Below are positions 57,076 through 64,000 of a DNA stretch of 64,000 nucleotides, in pieces (positions within the stretch are counted from its first letter, which is position 1; the number at the start of each line of letters is the position of its first letter). The notes beneath the pieces are model-generated. The model did no database searches. It was not told the origin of the DNA and was given only the letters and a program-made list of their open reading frames with translations. The translations under genes were made by a program, and so were the position numbers. This stretch comes from Emmonsiellopsis sp. PD_33 (lineage: Eukaryota; Ascomycota; Eurotiomycetes; Onygenales; Ajellomycetaceae): the NCBI GenBank assembly GCA_032988165.1, contig JANTQF010000015.1, forward strand, positions 180,475 through 244,474, in the 5' to 3' direction.

Positions 57076-59702
57076 ATGGCGGACGTTGCATCTTCTCCCC
57101 ATTTTGGAGCAGAATTAAGGGTATGTTGTATGCTGGTACTCCCCTCTTGATATGCTTGTAATCTGACTTTTTGGTAGGATGCCTTTAAACCCGTCAATGC
57201 TTGGGTATGCCCTCCTTTCCCCGCTTTACCACACCACTTCCTATGACGTACCTCCCAGCGGTCTCCCACCCAGATCGCATGGGTTTTCTTCCGCAGAACA
57301 CCAAATTAAATGGCTTCTAGGTATCCAACGGCATCGGCTGGCTGGACGAAATCCAGCAATTTTATCGCGAACGAAGTGTCATCGAGAAGGAATACGCCTC
57401 CAAGCTGACCGCATTATGCCGGAAATACCACGAGCGCAAAGCAAAGAAGTCCAGCGGCCTGAGTGTTGGTGACACTCCGACGTTGACTCCAGGTTCGCTC
57501 GAATCTGCATCCTTAACTACATGGACCACCCAACTCTCCACGATCGAAGCAGAAGCCGCAGACCGGGATCGGTTCGGTTCGGATTTGGTCTATCAGATTG
57601 CAGAGCCTCTCAAGTTGGCTGCAACGCGGTTTGAAGAGCTCCGAAAAAATCACGTTGAGTATGCTGGCAGGCTCGAGAAGGAACGAGATGCGACATATAG
57701 CGATTTAAAAAAGGTGAAGGGCAAGTATGACGGCGCTTGTCAGGAGGTGGAAAACCGACGCAAGAAGACCGAGTCTTCTTTTGACCACAGCAAACAAAAG
57801 GCCCAGGTCGCATACCAGCAACAGATACTCGAAATGAATAACGTGAAGGTATGGAGGATGCCCTCGACCTATAAAGTCCGTTACTGATGAACTGCAGAAT
57901 ACCTATCTAATATCTATAAACGTAACGAACAAACTGAAAGAGAAATACTATTACGAATATGTCCCCGAACTACTTGATGTATGATATCATCTCCTGCCAT
58001 TTACTTGATTGGAATGGTGTGAATAACCATTATTGCGCAGGGATTACAAGATCTCAATGAAACCCGCGTTTCGAAACTCAATTCGATCTGGACACTTGCT
58101 GCCCAGCTGGAAAAATCGACACTGACGAAGTGCGAGGAACATGTCTCCCATCTTATATCCGAGATACCACGCAACGAGCCGAGACTTGATTCAATGATGT
58201 TCAGCCGGCATAATATGTCAAATTGGCAAGACCCTGCTGATATGCAATTTGAGCCGAGTCCTGTGTGGCATGATGATGCTTCTATGGCTACTGATGAGAC
58301 CGCAAAGATCTTCCTTCGAAATATACTCACGAAAAGCAAGGGACAGGCCAAGGAGCTCAAGCTAGAAGCAGATAAGAAGAGGCGAGAAGTCGAGAATGCA
58401 AAGCGGATAAGACAAAATGTTCGCGACGGCAAAGACAAGAGAGACGAAGCAGAGATTGTTCGTGCCTTGTTTGCCATGCAGGAAGATCTCCACCTCATGG
58501 ACCGCAGGCGACTGACAGCGGAGATTGAGACATCGACTATCACATCTGTTGTTGGCGATCTTTCATTCGGCGCCAAAAACCATAATTTCCGATCACAGAC
58601 GTTTAAGATTCCGACGAACTGCGATCTATGCGGCGAGAGAATATGGGGTTTATCCGCCAAGGGCTTCGACTGTCGGGACTGCGGCTACACCTGTCACAGC
58701 AAATGTGAGATGAAGGTACCAGCGGAATGCCCTGGGGAACAGACCAAGGAAGAGAAAAAGAAACTAAAGATTGAACGACAAGAAATGGCCAGCGCAGGGC
58801 CTGCTATTGATGCTCCCTTGTCGCCAAATGGGGCCTCCGAACTTCCTGCTCTGAGCCGCAGGGACACGATGAACTCGTTAAGCTCGGGATACGCTGCTAG
58901 CACAGCACGCTCCGCCTCGACGCTTCCCACTCCACAGGTAGCCGAAACGGCTGCGGAGCTGCCTGCTTCAACACCCGCCGCAAAACCTCCTGCTGCGCGA
59001 CGAAACCGGATAGTGGCACCTCCTCCAGCACAGTACATCAAATCCCCTCCGCCACCTTTAGATGAGGATGATTCAGGTGCTGCCCTGGGGTCTTCGTTAA
59101 AATCAAGTGAGCCCAAAGGCAAGATGGTGTATGCATATGATGCGAACGGCGATGATGAAATCTCTGTAGAAGAAGGCCGTGATGTTACTATAGTCGAGCC
59201 AGATGGTATGTTTCAGCTTCCCCTCTGCTCTGATCCATCCCGCCCGGCCCACTCTCCACCCCTTCCAATTTCTATCCACGTGTTCGCTAACCAGACTTGT
59301 CCAACAGATGGATCCGGCTGGATGCGCGTTCGAGCAGGAGCGCGTTCTGGACTTGTGCCCGCCTCCTATGTCGAGACCATTTCCATCCCCTCACCCGCGC
59401 TATCTCCTGGGCCCAGCCTGCCCGAACGTCCAGGATCCATATACTCCACATCCAGCGCGTCTCTGGCCAGCAGCGTTGCGGGCAAACGGCGGGGCCCGGC
59501 GGTTGCGCCCAAGCGCGGGGCGAAGAAGCTGCAGTACGTAGTGGCGCTATATGACTACGAGGCGCGCAGTGATGCGGAATGGAGCATGGCGGAGGGGGAT
59601 AAGTTTGTGCTGGTGAATCGGGATAGTGGGAATGGGTGGTCGGATGTTGAGAAGGGGGGCCAGACGAAGAGCGTGCCGGCGAATTATATTGAGGAGGTGT
59701 AG
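57076..59702 (+). CDS. bzz1: Bzz1-type F-BAR, C1 and SH3 protein of actin endocytosis
   Basis: Model: join(57076..57120, 57178..57204, 57321..57848, 57898..57978, 58041..59205, 59308..59702), 746 aa. Domains in order: F-BAR (about 5-260, FRERSVIEKEYASKL-type start: YRERSVIEKEYASKLTALC), coiled coil (about 320-390), a C1 zinc finger (408-457, HNFRSQTF...CDLCGERIWG...CDC...CHSKC), a Pro-rich linker, SH3-1 (about 600-655, YAYDANGDDEISVEEG) and SH3-2 at the C-terminus (VALYDYEARSDAEWSMAEGD...VPANYIEEV). This is the arrangement of Bzz1/syndapin-like proteins, which bind membranes and Las17/WASP to start Arp2/3 actin polymerisation at endocytic patches. Exon 2 is only 27 nt. Confidence 0.93.
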
Positions 59703-61169
59703 GGTCGGGGGATCTTTTTTGGAGATGAGCTGGTTGGAGAGTTTGAGATTGGTTAGTTTGGGAAAGAATTCATTTCATCGACATATTTTATATGATTTTT
59801 TTTTCCGTCTTGATTGATCCAGCGTGCATTCGTTGATGTATTTTTTTTTTTTTTTTCGTTTCCCCTGTTTTTCGTTTCCCCTGTTGATGGGGTTTTGAGG
59901 CTCATATGACGATATCCTACTCCGTACTATTATGTTGAACGGCGTCGTCTTGTCTTTACATATTTTTACCATATCGAAATGTAGTCAGGAGTTATCTAGC
60001 GCGACACGACGATGTATAGGGACGAAAGAATATGCTTTTAAATATTTTATAATAGACAGACCGGGAGGAAGCTACATGCACATACCTAAAAAACACCCTG
60101 TCGGTCGGTCACGTTTTCAAGGGGTGGCTACATACATACCTACATGTGGTTTAAGACTACTCACGATTAGGAGAGAGGGTTGATCTGATGATGTTAATGG
60201 TAGGTATGGATGTATGGATGGATGGATGTATGTAGCTCGGTACGCGGGAAGGTTGGTTACACGCGTCCTTCTCCAGGGCGGCGTCGAAAGGCGCTGGAGA
60301 GGGGATGACCGGGATGATTGCTGAGAATATCAGTTAGTTAGTTAGTTACAATTATCTAACTGACGGACTGGGGGGATTCCTTATGTATGTATGTATTTGT
60401 GTAGGGAGGGAGGGAGATATTTACATATATGACTACTTCCATCAGGGTGATATTCATGAACGGCTGGTTTATTTACTGCGATGTTTTGGCTATAGCTAAT
60501 CATAAAGCAGAAGCCAGGGGCTCAGGGATGGTAATTTATGAAAGTTGGCAGCGGAGAAGTGGTCTGAAACACGGGTTTTGGATGCATCTTGCACCTCTAT
60601 ATACATGGATACATGTACAACTCCGGGAAAGTAGAAGTCGAAGCGGATGAAGACTGCAGTTCTATCTCCTGTTTGCAACATGCATCCAACTTCCAAGGCG
60701 TTGTCATGGCATGCAAGGAAGAAGAAAAGAGGCTTGACGATGGGCGGTGGCGGGCTAAGAGATAATGACAGGGCCACCCCCTGTATTGAAAAGATGTATT
60801 GCGATTTCAATGCGGACGGACTAGATTCATTATCCCTGGTGCTGACCTGCTTTTTGTTCGTCGTTGGTGTTTCACATCTGATGTCCAACTCATCTCTTGT
60901 CTCTCCTTCATCTTCATCTTCATCTTCATCTTCATCTTCACGTCTGAGAGAGGCTCAACACGCCATTCGTTTCGCTGTTGCCCTTTCTCCTTTGGCTGTC
61001 TGCTTTGGCTGCTCTTTCCTGTTCCTTCGTTTAACTACTCGTTTTTAATCAACTTCTCTTCGGTTTCCTCTCTCTATCCTCTTTCTATCGCCAACTACTC
61101 GAGCATATAAACCAAACCCCAATCCCCATTCGAACCCCACGGAACAGAGATCCCCAATCTACAGCCACC
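59703..61169. other. Intergenic region and promoter of the GH72 gene
   Basis: 1.5 kb, no supported gene. It has a poly-T run (about 59841-59857), tetranucleotide-like ATGGATGG and GTTA repeats (about 60200-60235, 60331-60350), a (TTCATC)n microsatellite at about 60905-60940, and a C/T-rich tract before the gene, as often seen upstream of highly expressed fungal genes. CATATAAAC at about 61104 is a possible TATA box. Confidence 0.55.
60905..60940. repeat. (TTCATC)n hexanucleotide microsatellite
   Basis: About five tandem ttcatc units in the GH72 gene's upstream region. Confidence 0.85.
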
Positions 61170-62890
61170 ATGAAGACCACAGCAGTCTCCGTGCTGGCCA
61201 CCGCCTTGCTGGGCGCCTCCTCTGCCATTGCTGGCGTTGCCGGCAACGTCAGGAGAGACGATGACATCACCCCCGTCACCGTCAAGGGAAATGGTATGTC
61301 CTGATCTGTGTGGGAATCTATACGAACGATTCATATATTGACCGCCTGTGCTGTGTAGCTTTCTTCAAGGGCGATGACCGTTTCTACATGCGTGGAGTGT
61401 AAGCTGATACCCCCCCCCCCCTTGACCTTTATGTTTCAACCCAATGCTAATGTTGTCTATTTGCTGGACAGTGATTATCAGCCTGTTAGTACCCCCCATC
61501 GCTATTCCTTTGACTTGAAATATCCGTTGCTCAAATCTATCTAGGGTGGATCATCCAAACTCGCAGACCCAATTGCCGACGTCGAGGGCTGCAAGCGTGA
61601 TATCGCCAAGTTCAAGGCCCTCAACCTGAACACCATCCGTATCTACAGCGTCGATAACAGCAAGAACCACGACGAGTGCATGAAGGCTCTGGCTGAGGCT
61701 GGCATCTACCTTGTCCTTGACGTCAACACTCCCGACTACTCCATCAACAGAAAGGGTTCGTTTGCTTCTCTATATATGTCACCACATGGCTGCTAATTTA
61801 ATCCCACCAGAGCCGAAGAAATCATACAATGACGTCTATCTCCAGAACGTCTTTGCTACCGTTGAGATGTTCGCTAAATACGACAACACTTTGGTATGAT
61901 ACTCGACTTGCATAAGAAGCCACTCCTACTAACGAGAGCAGGCTTTCTTCTCTGGAAACGAGGTTATCAATGACGGCCCTACCTCCAAGACCGCCCCGTA
62001 CGTCAAGGCCGTTACCCGTGATATCCGCCAATACCTCCGCCAGCGTGGCCTGAGAAAGGTCCCCGTTGGATACTCTGCGGTATGAAACACGACATACTTG
62101 AAATACAGAATAGGATAAACTAATTGTTACCCAGGCTGACATCGACACCAACCGCCTCCAAACGGCCCTATACATGAACTGCGGCCCTGATGACGAGCGC
62201 AGCGACTTCTTCGCCTTCAACGACTATTCCTGGTGCGACCCATCCTCCTTCACCACCTCCGGCTGGGACCAGAAGGTTGAGCTCTTCTCTGGCTACGGAC
62301 TGCCCCTTTTCCTCTCTGAGTACGGCTGCAACACCAACAAGCGCGAATGGAACGAGGTCAAGGCTCTCTACTCCGACAAGATGACCCCCGTCTACTCCGG
62401 CGGTCTCGTCTACGAATACTCCGAGGAACCCAGCAACTACGGTCTGGTCGAGATCAAGAGCGGCAGTGTCAAGGAACTCCCCGACTTCGCCGCACTCAAG
62501 AAGGCCTTCGCTGCCGTCAAGGAGTTCGAAGGTGATGGCGGATACAACAAGACCGGTGGCGCCAACGCTTGCCCCAAGAAGAAGGCCCCTGAATGGGACG
62601 TCGACTCTGACTTGCTCCCTGCCATGCCCGAGCCAGCCAAGGAATTCCTCACCAAGGGCGCCGGCAAGGGCCCGGGCTTCGAGGGAGATGGTAGCCAGAG
62701 CGCCGGGACTGGATCGAGCGGTGATGCCGAACCTGGCTCCGGTGCCGTCACTGGCAAGCCTGGATCTCCCACCGGAAGTGAAGGTGCTGCTGCTGGCCTG
62801 CACGCTCCCAAGCTTGGATTCACTCCTCTCTTGTGTTCTGTGGCGGTGACTATGTCGATGCTCTTTGGCGCGTCCATGATCCTGATCTAA
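61170..62890 (+). CDS. GH72 beta-1,3-glucanosyltransferase (Gel/Gas family), GPI-anchored
   Basis: Model: join(61170..61293, 61359..61398, 61472..61484, 61545..61755, 61811..61893, 61942..62079, 62135..62890), 454 aa. Signal peptide about residues 1-20 (ATALLGASSAIA). Catalytic acid/base Glu164 in SGNEVIND and nucleophile Glu265 in FLSEYGCN. NTIRIYSVDNSKNHDECM and YLVLDVNTP are family motifs. No X8/CBM43 cysteine module follows, so it belongs to the subgroup without it. A Ser/Gly-rich linker precedes a hydrophobic tail (LLCSVAVTMSMLFGASMILI) typical of a GPI signal. It elongates beta-1,3-glucan at the cell wall. Exon 3 is a 13-nt microexon, confirmed by frame and motif RGVDYQPGGSS. Confidence 0.95.
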
Positions 62891-64000
62891 GACTGACTCT
62901 ATCTGTCTTTGGCATGTTCGAGGATCTCTTCTAATTGTCGTCTGCATTTTAGTTCGCTTGTAACGATAAACAGTGTCCCCCGGGTCTATGTGTTTTCAAG
63001 TTATGGGGCATCTCTTTTCTTTTTCTTTTTCCTTTTAATGTCTTATATACCTTTCTCTTTTATTTAGGCCATGGTCGCTCTTTTTTTTAATGAGTATTCA
63101 TTGTAGTGTTTATTTTTTGCCCCTGTTGGTCCTTTCGTTTGTTAAAGCTTAGCTTGAGGACGTAAAGTAAGTTATCGTACCAGTCGATGGTGAGATTATG
63201 AATTAAACGATGGATAAACGGTGGATAAAGTCAAGAGGGAAGAGGGGATAGATTGATAGAGGTATTATGTTGGCTCTGGAGCAAGTAAAGTCCCCTGGGC
63301 TGTCATGTCTTGTTTTGTCCTGCCTTGTCTTGTCCTCTCTTGTCTTGTCTTGTTCAGTTTTGTACACATGTATGATCCAATTGCGCCAGACAGATGTTAA
63401 CTACGTAGTAGGCAACTTGGACCGGACCAACACTGCCATTAATAGACCAAATTACTGTAGTTCGAGGCTACTAGTATGTTCTACGTGGTTACAGGCATAC
63501 ACATACTAGTATAGCTAGAGGTTTTCACTTAGTTATGCTTCCATGACTACGGAGTAGGTACTAGTATGAGTGTGTAGGTAATAAGTTATTAGTTCACACC
63601 CGCATACCGCGTATGTAATTCCCCTCTGGAACTAAGTTTCTTTTTCGTCGTGAGGCCACGGGGGGTATTACTAATAGTAGTTAAATGTCCTACGAAAGGG
63701 AAGGGGAATGGAAGGGAGAGATTGAGCGAGCAATGATAACACCGAAAGATCTATTGAACTAGCTGTCTACCTCCCCCCCTTTTTTTTTCCTTTTCTTTTT
63801 AGTTACATCCGCTTCATCCGTCACGCAACTGACAAGTTTTCAAAACTCAGCAAATAAACAACTAATACCGAAATCTAATTACAGTACTTATAATAGTACT
63901 ATAAACATAAGGCTTCAGCATGAGATGGGATATTACTCTAGCACTGAATGAAGTAGTAATAATTGCTAAGAACTACTATAACTAGTAATACTAATAAAGG
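62891..64000. other. 3' region of GH72 gene and intergenic DNA to window end
   Basis: T-rich 3' sequence to about 63130, a pentanucleotide-like (TTGTC)n tract at about 63308-63352, then no gene. From about 63840 the DNA becomes AT-rich (TAATAGTACTATAA and similar), which might be the edge of another AT-rich tract. Confidence 0.5.
63308..63352. repeat. Imperfect (TTGTC)n tandem tract
   Basis: Repeated ttgtcctgcc/ttgtcttgtc units in non-coding sequence after the GH72 gene. Confidence 0.75.

Noticed and set aside
58001..58660. 219-codon minus-strand ORF
   Set aside because: Antisense shadow of the bzz1 exon.
60240..60335. Possible box C/D snoRNA (TGATGA-like and CTGA-like boxes)
   Set aside because: Boxes are imperfect, and no terminal stem or guide complementarity could be shown.
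62168..62947. 259-codon minus-strand ORF
   Set aside because: Antisense shadow of the last GH72 exon, whose codon bias keeps the opposite strand open.

Overview
The window is nuclear DNA of a filamentous ascomycete. The genes are dense in introns with GTRNGT donors and YAG (sometimes AAG) acceptors. The products recognised are typical of Eurotiomycetes: GH72 glucanosyltransferase, Bzz1, Dbp5, a LaeA-like methyltransferase and a Zn2Cys6 regulator. A 22 kb AT-rich block shows repeat-induced point mutation (RIP): almost no CpG, only transitions between repeat copies, and CAR/TGG codons turned into stops. That gene-island and AT-desert layout fits Onygenales such as Ajellomycetaceae. The genus is inference only.

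Layout. 1-15.3 kb (gene-rich): a partial ORF at the left edge, an F-box protein (-), a metaxin/Fax-like GST (+), a 375-bp Tc1/mariner-type MITE, a LIM-domain paxillin-like protein (+) with a long leader, tRNA-Trp(CCA), and a phosphatidylglycerol phospholipase C-like GDPD protein (-). 15.3-37.2 kb (AT-rich): three related Mutator-like DNA transposons (A, B, C) side by side, with ~150 bp TIRs and 9-bp target duplications that are clear for A and C. Element B is split by a Gypsy retrotransposon with 369-bp LTRs. That element is in turn split, inside its 3' pol region, by a second Gypsy element on the opposite strand with 254-bp LTRs. All coding regions here are dead through RIP. 37.2-53 kb: an S1/P1 nuclease gene with a suspicious gap (-), a long gene-poor stretch, then a LaeA/UMTA-type methyltransferase (+), a short-chain dehydrogenase (+), a Zn2Cys6 transcription factor (+), a fructosamine-3-kinase family protein (+) and an APC amino acid/amine permease (-). 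53-64 kb (housekeeping): DEAD-box helicase Dbp5 (-), divergent from F-BAR/C1/SH3 protein Bzz1 (+), and a GPI-anchored GH72 beta-1,3-glucanosyltransferase (+).

The exon models were built by hand from splice consensus, reading-frame continuity and family similarity, and each sums to a whole number of codons. The most unusual content is the nested transposon block. It has element-specific box variants in the Mutator TIRs, an antisense ORF relic in the outer Gypsy element, and RIP that reached one target-site copy. The kinase-regulator-dehydrogenase-permease neighbourhood could be a small amine or Amadori-product metabolism cluster; this is a hypothesis.
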